From NCBI GenBank assembly GCA_036897485.1, contig JAYMTF010000579.1, forward strand, positions 1 to 33,344: a stretch of 33,344 nt of DNA, read 5' to 3'. Each line of letters begins with the position of its first letter. Within the stretch, counting starts at the first letter, position 1. The notes under the pieces were generated by a model. It made no database searches. It was not told the origin of the DNA and worked only from the letters and a program-made list of their open reading frames with translations. The stretch comes from Pelargonium nanum (taxonomy: Eukaryota > Streptophyta > Magnoliopsida > Geraniales > Geraniaceae). The translations under genes and the position numbers were made by a program. Positions 1-10,043 of the stretch are shown here, piece by piece.

Positions 1-50
1 TGGTGAGAAACACAGGCCACATTGGCCTGCTTGTCCCGTTGCTTATAAAA
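1..50 (+). mobile_element. 3' end of a SINE (family A), cut by the window edge
   Basis: The first ~50 bases (GAGAAACACAGGCC, then GGCCTGCTTGTCCCGTTGC followed by an A-rich run) match, with a few changes, the 3' end of the complete element that lies on the minus strand at 10819-11023. Two independent copies of the same tail followed by A-rich sequence make this a dispersed SINE family. Its 5' part and target duplication are outside the window. Confidence 0.65.
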
Positions 51-461
51 AACGAACATAATTTCTAAGTTTGAGCATTTTGATGAGAAAATATGAATGA
101 TTGGTTGGAACATTAATTGATACTAACGGTCAAATTTTCAAAGTTGGCAGCTGTTTTTTTGGGTCTAGATCCAAAATCAGACAACTGAATGTGATGAGTA
201 GATAATTGGAGAGACTTTTTTGGGAGTGTTTGGTTCTCGGGAAAGTTCAGTTGAATTTTGTGCCGCAAACATTCCTTTCAAATCCCTTAAAAACGTGATG
301 GCCAACTAAAAAAACAAAAGAAAAAGATTGGAGTGTGTCAGTCCAACTCATCAGCATCACCAGGCTGTTTATGATCCTTCTTAGCAAAATCTAGAAAATA
401 TTTAGTCACAATCTAATGTTTTCTTTAAAAAAATATAGAAAGTATCTTTACTATTGTGATG

Positions 462-676
462 AAATGCATTTTGGAGAGTCCCTACGGCCTGAGTCTCAGG
501 GAATGCGACAGTGTTAAAACTGGTAGTGAGAGTTTTGCCGTTTTTGTGATCTTACTTGACTCGATGAGATTAGTCTGAGTGTGGTATGACTTAAAGTTGT
601 TGATCCCGTACTGATCGCGGGCGCGCTTCGAAAATTTCATTATTAAAATAAATATAAAAAAATGCATTTTGGAGAG
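462..676 (+). mobile_element. Retroposed insertion with 17-bp target-site duplication
   Basis: The 17-mer AAATGCATTTTGGAGAG occurs at 462-478 and again at 660-676 as a perfect direct repeat. The 181 bases between them (479-659) end in an A-rich tail (AAATAAATATAAAAA) directly before the second copy. A perfect duplication plus an A-tail is what target-primed reverse transcription leaves. I see no clear pol III A and B boxes in the insert, so it may be a 5'-truncated SINE, a 5'-truncated LINE tail or a retroposed transcript. Confidence 0.75.
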
Positions 677-1455
677 AGAAAATTGATGATAGAGACAACT
701 TATAGACTTACTGCACATTTGTGAATAACACGAGCGACAACATATATGATATTTATCCGATGTAAAGTTTAGATAATTGGGCTATTTTTTAAAGTCGATG
801 TCCAACGTCCCTCGATATACATAGTATTTATAAGAAGTGTGATTCATACTATTGTACCTTCCTTCAAAGTTGACGTCTCACAACGGCCGTTAGGTATACA
901 TAGTATTAATCTAATGTGAGATTCATATTATTGCACATATTTTCAATAAATGATTGTGATGATCTGACTTATAGACCATTGTAACTCTCTTTAAAGTCAA
1001 AGTCTGCAGTAGCGCTCTCTGAGTAGCCTATCCTTGACTCACAATAATCCATCAAAGTCGCCCCTTCCACTTTGGTTCACTCTAAATCACCAACAAAACT
1101 GTTTAACTCTAATACAATAGTTCAATTCAAAAGCTTATTACTCTGATAGGTGAGAGCTGACTTATAACCGAGACTCGATTTGATTTTGAACCATTTTAGA
1201 TTCAAGATACTTTTTATCAATCTGAATCCGATTCGAAGTTTGAATTATCAACTCAAGTGTATCTAACTTGCACGTGACATCTGTGCATTTAATGTGTACC
1301 ACACTTCCGATTTCTTGCAGCTCAAGAGACGCGGTTTTGGATATGCGGAGACAGTTGGGACGTAACAGCTCAGCCCATTTGATTATCAACTAACCTTTCC
1401 AAAACATCTTTGCCTTTAAATTCCCAGCTACATTGCATGAACCAAAAAAAATTTC
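677..1455. other. Intergenic DNA upstream of the ERF gene
   Basis: No gene is supported here. Two similar blocks of about 75 bases, near 785-860 and 870-945, share TATACATAGTATT and GATTCATA-TATTG and look like a diverged short duplication or an old LTR-type fragment. The rest is AT-rich and presumably contains the distal promoter of the ERF gene. Confidence 0.4.
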
Positions 1456-1472
1456 TATATATATATATATAA
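1456..1472 (+). promoter_or_regulatory. TATA box of the ERF gene
   Basis: A run of TA dinucleotides ending in TATAAT sits 57-73 bases before the chosen ATG at 1529. This spacing fits a plant TATA box with a start of transcription near 1490-1500. An ATG at 1437 that opens a short ORF lies upstream of this box and is probably not transcribed. Confidence 0.5.
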
Positions 1473-1499
1473 TCTTTCAACAATCCATCCTCCAAATCC

Positions 1500-1516
1500 A
1501 AACCCTAAACCCTAAA
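1500..1516 (+). promoter_or_regulatory. Double telo-box in the ERF leader
   Basis: AAACCCTAAACCCTAAA, two overlapping AAACCCTA units, ends 12 bases before the ATG. Telo-boxes are known binding sites of TRB (telomere-repeat-binding) proteins and are linked to PRC2 recruitment at plant genes. That this one is active is inference. Confidence 0.7.
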
Positions 1517-1528
1517 TTTTCTCCGAAA

Positions 1529-2083
1529 ATGGTGAAATCAAACAACATTGTCTCACAAAACAGAATAATCGATCCGAAGAAAAAGTACAGAGGCGTGAGA
1601 ATGAGGAGGTGGGGCTCGTGGGTGTCGGAGATCAGAGCACCTTACCAGAAAACCAGAATTTGGTTAGGCTCTTACTCCACCGCCGAAGCCGCCGCCAGAG
1701 CCTACGACGCCGCTCTCCTCTGCCTCCGCGGCCCCTCCGCCACCTTCAATTTTCCGATCAACCAAACACTCCTTAGTACCGATGATTATGATCATAATAA
1801 TGCTCTTCTGTCCCCGAAGGCGGTCCAGAGGGTTGCTGCGGCGGCCGGACACGGTTTGTTGCCGGAAATTGCTGCTTCCACCTCCTCTTCTGCCGCCGCC
1901 AGCTGTGATTCGTCGGCGGCGACTTCATTGGAATCGCCGGGTCAAGTGGACGGTCGCGATCGAGAACTGCCTGTTTGGCCGAGTTCTGTGGATGATGAGT
2001 TGCAAGTGTTTGATTTGTTGGAAGATTTTGATAGTTTTTGTGGAGAAGATGGATCGTCACTTCGTTTTTGGGATTTTTGCTGA
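1529..2083 (+). CDS. AP2/ERF transcription factor, DREB A-5 / ERF group II type
   Basis: Intronless gene for 184 residues. The single AP2 domain spans about residues 20-76, starting [19 protein letters not shown] and ending in SATFNFP, with the conserved RAYDAA helix. The tryptophan-valine (WGSWV) and the [21 protein letters not shown] block are those of the DREB A-5 group (the ERF008-ERF014 neighbourhood). The domain binds GCC-box or DRE/CRT DNA in the nucleus. After it come alanine/serine-rich linkers and an acidic, aromatic C-terminus (about residues 155-184, with LEDFDSF and a final RFWDFC), which resembles an activation region; no DLNxxP repression motif is visible. The frame stays open upstream, but no in-frame ATG precedes 1529 and a TATA box lies at 1456-1472, so this ATG is chosen. 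The exact ortholog cannot be named from sequence alone. Confidence 0.93.
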   Translation: MVKSNNIVSQNRIIDPKKKYRGVRMRRWGSWVSEIRAPYQKTRIWLGSYSTAEAAARAYDAALLCLRGPSATFNFPINQTLLSTDDYDHNNALLSPKAVQRVAAAAGHGLLPEIAASTSSSAAASCDSSAATSLESPGQVDGRDRELPVWPSSVDDELQVFDLLEDFDSFCGEDGSSLRFWDFC

Positions 2084-2765
2084 TGGGGGATCTTGAAAAT
2101 TTTCAAATTTTATTGGTTTGGACTACAGTTTCTAATGGGACTTTTAGTTTGTTTATGAGATTAAATAACAAATTTAAGTACATTCACTAATTATATCAAT
2201 TGTATCCGTAATTCATGCGTATCTAAATTACTAAAAAAAATTAACTATTTTCAACTTCTTAACTTGCCTAAAGACACGTACTTATTTCGTTCTCAGTCTT
2301 GTTTCATTTGTATTTTTTTTCAAAATAAGAGTTATTTTATTTTTTTAAAAGTTAGTTGTTTGCATGAATTATTAAAAATGTTCTCGTAATAACCTAATTA
2401 GTATTCTTTGAATTTGTTAGAACACACCTCTAAGATGTGAGTTTCTTTTTTCTTCTTCTTTTCCTTCTAATGAACTCATTGCTAAATATGATGAAATTAG
2501 GCATAAAGATGTTTTTTTTTTAATAAGCACAAGCTACTGTCATGTTACTTTTAAAAGCATTCATCATATCAAAAAAAAAAAAAACCAAACATATTTCTCT
2601 CTAAATGAAATTGAAGATTGATGACCTCGTGTTAATATTTGGTGTCTGAGCACGATTATTAAATCTGTCATGTTTGTGTTTACTCATGCAACACATTTAA
2701 CATCTAACACGACACGTTAACACGAATTGTCAACTCTAGTTAAAACTTAAACATTTTGAATAATA
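2084..2765. other. ERF 3' flank and intergenic DNA
   Basis: AT-rich sequence with homopolymer A and T runs (for example near 2510 and 2570). It presumably holds the ERF 3' UTR. No gene or repeat structure is supported. Confidence 0.4.
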
Positions 2766-2780
2766 CGGGCCTTGAATAGT

Positions 2781-2821
2781 TGGGCCTCGGATACTCAACT
2801 GCGGCCCAAAATCGATGGGCC
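2781..2821 (+). promoter_or_regulatory. Cluster of three site II (TGGGCC) motifs
   Basis: TGGGCC at 2781-2786, GGCCCA at 2803-2808 and TGGGCC at 2816-2821 fall within 41 bases. Site II motifs are TCP-factor targets typical of TATA-less promoters of housekeeping, ribosomal and mitochondrial genes in plants. They lie 100-140 bases before the ATG at 2921, which is the main reason for believing a gene starts there. Confidence 0.7.
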
Positions 2822-2920
2822 TGTGAAGTTGATTTCAAATCCTAAGCCATCTCTTCAAACTTCTCTTGGTTTCTGTTTTTTTGCTTCTGGTTCTCTTTCA
2901 AATTCTCTGAAGCTCATCAG

Positions 2921-3459
2921 ATGATCCAGAGCTTTCTAGAGACTTGTCATGGTGATTTTGATGAAGAGTTACTGCAATTTATGGAAAATGTCCGGAAGCT
3001 TGTCTCGAGACAAGAACCGCTCGCGATACTTCAATTCTCACAGTACGTCTTCCACTTTTCTACTCTTTTTTTTTTTTAGAATTAGAATCATTTGTATGTG
3101 ACGACTTACAACAGAGTAGAGCTTCGATTTGTGCTGTGTATTGATTGGCGGCTAAGAAAATTTGATTTGGTTGAGAAATGAAGTGAGAATCTGAACTGAA
3201 GAGCTGAAAATCAGTGAGGTTATCATAAATCTTAAATCATTTGTGTGTGATTGACCACAGTTCAGTACATTTATGATTCAATTGTGATATTAGTTGTTTG
3301 GCTGCTGAGAAAATTTGATTAGGTTGAGGAGTGTAGTGAATATCGGATCTGAAGAGTGAAGAGCAGCAAAATGAGAGAGCTTGGTGAGTGACGAAAGTTG
3401 AGTACTTTGAGTTTATTATGCTTTTTATTATTTGGAGGCTGAGAAAGTTTGATTTTTTT

Positions 3460-3494
<35 letters not shown>

Positions 3495-4194
3495 TAATTC
3501 TGAGAAATTTTGATTTAAGTTGAAAATCTGAACTGAAGAGCAGGAAATTGATGAATGCTGTGCTTAGCGAGTGATAAAATCATAAATCATCTGTGTGTGA
3601 CAACAGTTGAGCGTTTATTGTTTGGCGGCTGAGAAAATTTGATTAGGTTGAGAAATGGAGTGGAAATCTGAACTGAATAGTAGAAAATCAGAGAATGCTG
3701 TGCTGAGTGAGGGATAAAATCATAAACCATCCGTGTATGAGTTGAGAAATGGACTAAATCAGAAAAGAAAACAAAAAAAATTGTGCTGTAATCAGTGAGT
3801 CATAAATGAAAGACTTGCTATATTACCCCTCCCGTGACAGTCAGCTCTTTGGCAAGTGGTGTGTGTGTTTAATTTTGATTAATCCATGTCCTTTAACATG
3901 CACGACCCGTATATCCTTCTAATTACACTGGTGAGTGGTCTTTGTTGTCTAACTATACTGTTGTCATCGTCCGGACCATTTGAAGTTTGAATGTTTGATA
4001 ATCTTTCAGACTTTTCTTTACTAAACATGAGTTGTGATTGAACTTTACTGATTAAGAAGCTGATAATTGTCAATTAACTGGGGTTCAGGTGTCTTTATTC
4101 AAGATAATATAATGTACATTTGTTGTGAACGTGGTCCTTGTGGATAATTGGATATGATCATGACATCAATGACAGGAACAAGCTCGAAGAGTGA
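2921..4194 (+). CDS. Candidate two-exon gene for a 46-residue micro-protein
   Basis: Exon 1 (2921-3042) begins with an ATG after a short CT-rich leader and encodes 40 residues starting MIQSFLETCHGDFDEELL, ending at a strong donor (CA/GTACGT). Exon 2 starts at 4176 after ATGACAG and adds QNKLEE and a TGA at 4192-4194. The two parts join in frame (122 + 19 = 141 bases). The peptide is acidic and helix-like, with no signal peptide or membrane segment. I do not recognise the family. Support is the site II promoter, plausible codon use, a good splice pair and precise frame. Alternatively exon 2 could be spliced again at GTGAGT (4191), the ORF could be the surviving start of a decayed larger gene, or the transcript could be non-coding. 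Confidence 0.45.
3140..3745 (+). repeat. Diverged tandem repeats inside the micro-gene intron
   Basis: About four copies of a unit of roughly 150 bases occur here. Each contains GGCTGAGAAAATTTGATT, a GGTTGAGAAATG-like block, AATCTGAACTGAAGAG and CATAAATCAT..GTGTGTGA. Copies begin near 3148, 3300, 3435 and 3620. The third is interrupted by a T-tract (about 3455-3493). They lie wholly within the proposed intron 3043-4175. Confidence 0.7.
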
Positions 4195-4677
4195 GTAATA
4201 GGAAGAGATTGCTTGGATAAAAAAAGGTCAAAGGACAAGAACAAGCAAAGCAGATAATGTTTATTGGTAAGAATAAATCCCGACCTAAGCTGCCTTCTGG
4301 AATTGATTCATAATGATGATGCATATGAATTGATGGGAACTAACATTATGAATTACAAGCTACCTACAATCAATGAAGTATGAAATCTCTTATATTTTTT
4401 GTTTGTAGGTGTGAAGCTAGCTAAAATGGTTTCCTGATAAGCTGGATAGTTATTGGGCTGGCTTCAAATTAGCTCGAGCTCCATACTCGCTTGAGGTCAG
4501 TATTAATTTGCTTATTTGACCTGTGCACTTCTCGTGTTGTATTTAAGAAATAACAAATAATGAATTGTACATTGCAATAGTGTCTCGTAAATACGAAAAT
4601 TCATAACCAAATTAGATTATTTTTTTGAAATTAGGTAGTGATTGCTCAAATAATACCATACATCCGCTAAATAAATG
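4195..4677. other. 3' flank of the micro-gene, no gene seen
   Basis: AT-rich DNA that probably includes the 3' UTR of the candidate micro-gene. Short in-frame stretches occur but none has coding character or matching splice sites. Confidence 0.35.
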
Positions 4678-4825
4678 TAAGATAGTAATAAAAGTTTGTT
4701 ATTATGGTTCCTTTCTTACAATATTGTTGTCCCAATATAGTTTCCATTTCCTAAGATAGTAATATAAGTTTGTTATTATGGTTCATTTCTTACAATATTG
4801 TTGTCCTAATATAGTTTCCATTTTT
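4678..4825 (+). repeat. 74-bp tandem duplication upstream of the aspartic protease
   Basis: 4678-4751 and 4752-4825 are two head-to-tail copies. Both read TAAGATAGTAATA-AAGTTTG, then TTATTATGGTTC-TTTCTTACA and CAATATAGTTTCCATTT, with only a few substitutions. High identity suggests a recent duplication. It ends about 160 bases before the predicted TATA box. Confidence 0.85.
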
Positions 4826-4985
4826 TCCAACCACCATGCAAAAGACTAGGCATGAGTTTATACTTGCATATCTATGAATATCTCAACCTCCTAAACTCTC
4901 TCTCTCCTCCATTTTCTCAAGAATTGTTACACTCTCCCTCAAAATTAGCTAGACCAGACCATTTCTTCACTAAATTAACCTCTTG

Positions 4986-4993
4986 AATATATA
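4986..4993 (+). promoter_or_regulatory. TATA box of the aspartic protease gene
   Basis: AATATATAG lies about 50 bases before the ATG at 5041, at a usual distance for a plant TATA promoter with a short leader. A CT-rich tract (4896-4925) lies just upstream. Confidence 0.5.
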
Positions 4994-5040
4994 GCTTCTC
5001 TACCTCTCTTGCAAGCTATTACCTCAAACCACTCTCAAAC

Positions 5041-6594
5041 ATGGCAACTTCACTCTTCTCTCTATCTTCACTCACATTACTAACTCTAGCAATCCTATTG
5101 TCGTTTTCTTTGCCAGCGTTTTCCACGTCTAGACGAGCTCTAGATCACATTAAGCACCCGACCGGCTTCCGGGTGACTCTCCACCCTATTGATGCCGGTG
5201 GGAACTACACCAAATTTCAGCGCTTCCAGCGCGCCTTGGCGCGCGGGAGGAACAGGCTGCAGAGACTTAATGGGATGGTCTTGGCGGATGATTCCGTCGA
5301 AGTTCGGGCCCCGGTGCACGCTGGGAACGGCGAGTTCTTGATGAAGTTGGCAATTGGGACGCCGCCGGAGAGTTATATGGCAATTATGGACACCGGGAGT
5401 GACTTGATATGGACTCAGTGCGAGCCTTGCATCGAGTGTTTTAAGCAATCTTCGCCTATCTATGATCCCAGGAGGTCCTCTTCTTTCTCCAAGATGTCTT
5501 GCTCCACTGCTCTTTGTGCTGCGCTGCCTCAGTCCAAGTGTAGTGATGGATGCGAGTACATGTACATGTATGGAGACGACTCTTCAACTGAAGGTAACGT
5601 AATGTTTTAAAAATCGGATCGATTCATTAGTGTGTCCTAGAACTGACAATTTGAACCTGAAACCAACCACATGCACTTGAAGTTCGACTCACATTTTGGG
5701 CACAGAAACATGAAACTCTTTGTGGTGTTGTTATATATGTCAGGTTGTTATTCGTGTATACTGTACTTTACAGACTAATGTGACGCTTGATATTATGCAG
5801 GTTTCATGGGCACCGAAACCTTCACATTCGACAAGCATTCAGTGGGGAAAATAGGGTTTGGATGCGGGGTGGACAACGAGGGAGACGGGTTCACCCAAGG
5901 CTCGGGGCTCGTTGGACTCGGCCGCGGACCAGTATCGCTAGTCTCGCAGCTCCGGGAGCCCAAATTCTCCTACTGTCTCACCTCCGTCGCAGACCCCACC
6001 AAAACGAGCACCCTCCTATTAGGTTCACTTGCGAGCGCCCACCTCTCTGCCCATTCAAAGTCAGTCCAAACCACCCCATTGCTCAAAAACCCACTCCAAC
6101 CCTCATTCTACTACCTTAAGCTGCAAGGCATCTCCGTGGGGCACACGCGCCTCCCCTTCTCGGAATCCTCCCTCGCCCTCCACGCTGACGGGTCCGGCGG
6201 CCTCATCATCGACTCCGGCACCACCATTACCTACTTGGAGCAAAGCGTCTTCGATATGATAAAAAACGAGTTCATTTCTCAAACGAACCTCAACGTCAAT
6301 GTGGACGCGGCGGAGTTCATAGGACTCGATCTTTGCTTCAGCTTGCCGTCGTATGGTGGCGCCACCTCCGTGGAGGTGCCGAAGCTCGTGTTTCACTTCG
6401 AGGGCGCGGATCTGGATTTGCCGGGGGAGAATTATATGATGGCGGATTCGGGTTTGGGGGTGGTTTGTTTGGCGATGGGAGGGTCTAGTGGAATGTCCAT
6501 TTTTGGGAACGTTCAGCAGCAGAACATGCTGGTGCTGCATGATCTTGAGAAGGAAACGCTGTCGTTTTGGCATACTCAGTGTGATAAGATTTGA
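5041..6594 (+). CDS. Secreted aspartic protease, nepenthesin-like (peptidase A1)
   Basis: Two exons, 5041-5593 and 5801-6594, splice in frame (GAAG/GTAACG and TATGCAG/G) to 448 residues. Residues 1 to about 29 form a signal peptide (leucine-rich core, then PAFS), followed by a prosegment to about residue 90. The first catalytic motif is DTGSD at residue 117 and the second DSGTT at residue 322, so both active-site aspartates are present. The cysteine-rich insert typical of nepenthesins follows the first motif (CEPCIEC to SDGCEY, about 127-172), then the flap tyrosine in YMYGDDSSTEG. GFGCG, GLGRGPVSLVSQL and the C-terminal IFGNVQQQN are family landmarks. Members act in the apoplast or vacuole; the substrate is unknown. 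Exon 2 is GC-richer than its surroundings, as in many intron-poor members. The 207-base intron lies in the usual flap region. Confidence 0.95.
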
Positions 6595-7766
6595 ATATAT
6601 GTTTTTGGAGGGTGATTTGTAGTTAGTTTCAAATTGTTCTTTTTTGGGTTCATTGATTTTTAGTTGTGTTTTTGATAATCAATTGTTTTGTAGTTGCTTA
6701 GTTTGTTAATTTAATAAGATTATTCAATAGGATACTCTCTCTTTCCCCAAAATACTCTTTTGTTGTTTTTGTTTTAATTAAATTAAAAAAATACTAACAT
6801 TAAATCTAAGGTTTTTAAAATAATATTTTACTAGGTGTCTCTCTCTTTCTCTGTGCTGTTTTGATAGTCGGTTGAGGTTTTTATACAGCTATGACTACTT
6901 TTGATTTTCAAAGCAGCGTCAATCTCTTAGATTTGCATATAGTAAATTGCGGTTTTTCTCAATTAGATTGCGAGTCTTGCTTTGATAGTAAGTTAAGGTG
7001 ATGTTAAGGTTTGCAAAACGGCGTAATTTCGCAATAGATTTTTTATCGGTTTGCGTGCAGGGCAGCATGAGCCGGTTGCAGAGAATGAGAAATTGACTTG
7101 GAAGGTGATGGTTTGACTAGTCATCAGATCAGTTTTTGAGTTTGTTGCCAAATCATATGACAGTACTGATGGCGACAAGGAGCGATTGTCAGAGCTTTTT
7201 ACGTGGTCGTCTTGAACTGTAAGTGGAATTGTCATCGGTTGAGGACGTATAAGTAAATATGAGCATCTAAACGTAATGATTGTGCGTACTCTTTGGACTG
7301 TGGTCGGTTCACTGTTGATGGTTCCAATGGATTTGGAGGCTGAATCATGACAAAACTCTTTAAGATACAACCCAATCTTCTCAAAAGATCATCAAATCAA
7401 TATCATATCAATATCAAAATAATGTATATTTATACATTTTTTCCTTCTTTTGTATCAAATCAATTTGACCAAAAACCCATGTGTGCCGAACCAATCCATA
7501 TGCCCACTACAATATTTTTAGTCACAAGGAAATTTATTGTATGTTATATAGTTTTTATTTCAATCTAATTTATTTTGTATTTTATATCGAATTGATTTTT
7601 TTGTTGGGTTTATCTAGTTTTATAACAGTCAATCAAATATATTACATATTTGAGTAGAGACATTACTGTTTGTCTTAAATAGAGCAAACTAGAATAACAT
7701 ATTCTCACAATTAAACAAATCTCATTTTATTAAGAAAGAAAAATAGTTTTTTTTTCTCATTTTTTT
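6595..7766. other. Intergenic DNA after the aspartic protease
   Basis: The first part is the likely 3' UTR. The remainder is AT-rich with no supported gene. A minus-strand open frame at 6993-7370 has no start context, domain or codon bias that would support it. Confidence 0.4.
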
Positions 7767-7919
7767 AGCGTTGAGTTTATTTCTGTTCGGAGGTCGGCAA
7801 ACAAGATGGCCCATTGCTTAGCTAAGTCGTCAGTTTGTGTTTCGAGTATTGCTAGTTGGATTGGCATGGGTGGTTCTATTCCGTTTGCCCAGCTTTTTAT
7901 GGACGATTTGATTTCTTAA
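7767..7919 (+). pseudogene. LINE remnant: C-terminal end of an RNase H domain
   Basis: One frame reads SVEFISVRRSANKMAHCLAK and on to FMDDLIS with a TAA at 7917-7919. The VRRSAN..AH.LAK pattern is the conserved end of the RNase H domain (RVT_3 type) found in plant LINE polyproteins and their derivatives. Nothing upstream continues the domain, so this is a 5'-truncated fossil. Confidence 0.7.
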
Positions 7920-8430
7920 TAATATAATTACTTTTGTCCTAAAAAATAGTTTTTTAATTTTAAAATATACCCATAAAATTAAATTAAGACTAAAGACTAA
8001 TTTGACCCAAAACAAATACTACAAAAATCTTTTTAAAAACATCATCCTGCTCAATAATTTTGTAGTCAAACTCATTAAAATTTATATTCAAAAACCAATT
8101 ATATATGTGATATTTAAATTGTTGAAACATCACATTAAAAACACATTTTTTATAAAAAAATTATTTGAAAGTCCACCTTTCATATTTCAAGTACAGTGCC
8201 ACATACAAAATATTCTGATTCTCCACTTCACTCCTGTCCAATCCACTACATGAAGATCACCATTGAAGACTATTATGTGATTGTGTGAAGGAGATGGTGA
8301 GGCCAATAATTTTTTTAATAATATGATTTTAAAATATTATCTTTGGACCAACCATGATTTTGTGGAGATTGTGGTCTTCTCACATGGGAGTGTTGGCCAT
8401 TCTGATCATCTTCAACCTATGGTTTTTTAG

Positions 8431-8545
8431 ATAGAGAAGAGGAGAAGCTATAGTGTGACTTAATTAGTCAACTGTGGGTTGACTTTTATGGGATCAAGAC
8501 CTTAAGATGTGGATGGTGGGTCCATTATTTTATGTGGATGGTATA
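8431..8545 (+). repeat. Dispersed direct repeat, copy 1
   Basis: This segment (ATAGAGAAGAGG, GTGTGACTTAATTAGTCA, TTGACTTTTATGGGAT, GTGGGTCCAT) is repeated with moderate divergence at 8918-9030, about 490 bases away. The pair may flank or belong to one decayed element. Confidence 0.7.
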
Positions 8546-8917
8546 TAATTTGAGAAGACAAATCAGATTCTAGATGATTTGTTGATTCTAATTGTAAAGA
8601 GTAATCTAAGTTCTCTTCTAAGATGTTCATATCGAATTAAATTTTGAGTTTTAGTGTTAAATGTGGTCATTCTATATAAATCTACTGATCCGACTCAAAT
8701 ATAGGTCGAATCAGACCATATTAAATTTTAAATCAAATTGAATTTCAAATATCTATAGGTTCGGATCTAAATTGACAGCTCTAGAGATTGATTGGTGTTT
8801 GTGAGTTAATTTATGTGATTTCTCATATAATTTGTTGTGACGTTTGATTTCACGGTTAGATAATCACTTATTCGATGGGGTTAATAAAGAGTTCGTAGTG
8901 TTGATTATTCTCATCTT

Positions 8918-9030
8918 ATAGAGAAGAGGATGAGATATTGTGTGACTTAATTAGTCATTTTGGGATTGACTTTTATGGGATTAAGACCTTAGATTGTGGT
9001 TTGTGGGTCCATTTTTATGTGGCTCATATC
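8918..9030 (+). repeat. Dispersed direct repeat, copy 2
   Basis: Second copy of the segment at 8431-8545, in the same orientation, sharing TAGAGAAGAGGA, GTGTGACTTAATTAGTCA, GACTTTTATGGGAT and GTGGGTCCAT. The spacing leaves about 370 bases between the copies. Confidence 0.7.
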
Positions 9031-9385
9031 TAAATATTTTCTTTTGATTGTCAACAAAACCCTAATTATTTTGTTTTGGATGTGATTGACATGCAAAATT
9101 TTGAAATTATCATGTTAGGAATGTTCTTTTTCTATAAGAACATTAGTAGTATCATTTTGGGAGGTCAACTTCTGTGTAGCTTTCCTACATTTGTAGTCCC
9201 AAGAATATAAAAAGGAAACTATTTAAGTTCGATTTTTAGAAGATTTTCAGCTCAAATTTACATGCACTATATACATAAACTCGATTTTTTTTACATGAGC
9301 AATCATGTTCGAGCCGTCTAAAAAACAACAGTATTAATTAATTTTTCTACTTGAAACTTCGTGTTTGACTCGTCTCGTTTATAGG

Positions 9386-9556
9386 AGGCGCTTTGTTTAA
9401 TCACTTTATGGCATATTTGGTTGGCCCGCAACGCTCTTGTCTTTCGGAATGAATTCTCGAGCGTGGAGGATACTATCATTCGCTTCAAAAGTTTCAGCTT
9501 CTCTCTTGGCTCTTGCTTGGAGCCCTCTTTTTATAATGCAATTTCTTTTCCTTAGA
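9386..9556 (+). pseudogene. LINE remnant: reverse-transcriptase zinc-binding (zf-RVT) tail
   Basis: One frame reads EALCLITLWHIWLARNALVF, continuing through VEDTIIRF to a TAG. LWxIWLARNxxVF is the hallmark end of the zf-RVT domain in plant LINE ORF2 proteins. A stop codon lies immediately upstream in the same frame. In an intact element this part precedes RNase H; here it lies downstream of the RNase H fragment at 7767, so the two are separate insertions or rearranged. Confidence 0.7.
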
Positions 9557-10008
9557 GCTCGACTTTTCTAGTTACTGTTTGAATCGCTGTGTACTTTTAT
9601 TCGACCTTCGAGTTATTTAACAAAAAGTACTGATTGTTTATCGGAAAAAAATATTAATATGAAATGTAGAGCAATTAGGTTTAAAAAGAACATCATATTG
9701 TATGTGTATAAAGTGGTCCACTGAGCACAGACCAAGAGAATTGGAGATGAGATGGTACTGTATTTGGCACCGACCTTTTATTTTTTGTTGCAGTTGTGCA
9801 CTAATAAACCATTCCAAAAGAGAAACAAATTAAAGTGACGATTCATATTTCAAAATCGAACATTTTTTCATGAAACTGACTAGTAATATTTTTAGGACAA
9901 ATTAAAGTACCATGTATGTGTGGTACAAAGTGTGATTTTGATGGAAAAGGTTATAAGGTAAGTCGATCCAGAATGTTTGGAGATGCCAGTGAGTGCGTTA
10001 CCCTCGTC

Positions 10009-10043
10009 CACCGCCCATTGGCCGGTGAATATCACGGGCGGTG
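10009..10043. other. GC-rich hairpin in AT-rich DNA
   Basis: CACCGCCC (10009-10016) and GGGCGGTG (10036-10043) are perfect reverse complements around a 19-base loop. This lies in a short GC-rich island (about 9990-10080) unlike its flanks. The origin is unknown. Confidence 0.5.

Noticed and set aside
1500-1516. Interstitial telomere remnant
   Set aside because: Only two units occur, placed exactly in a gene leader as plant telo-boxes are; a regulatory reading is simpler.
1433-1528. Upstream extension of the ERF frame by 32 codons
   Set aside because: It would need a TTG start and would run through the TATA box and telo-boxes; the first in-frame ATG is at 1529.
6993-7370. A 125-codon minus-strand frame
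   Set aside because: No domain, no codon bias, no promoter or splice context; typical chance frame.
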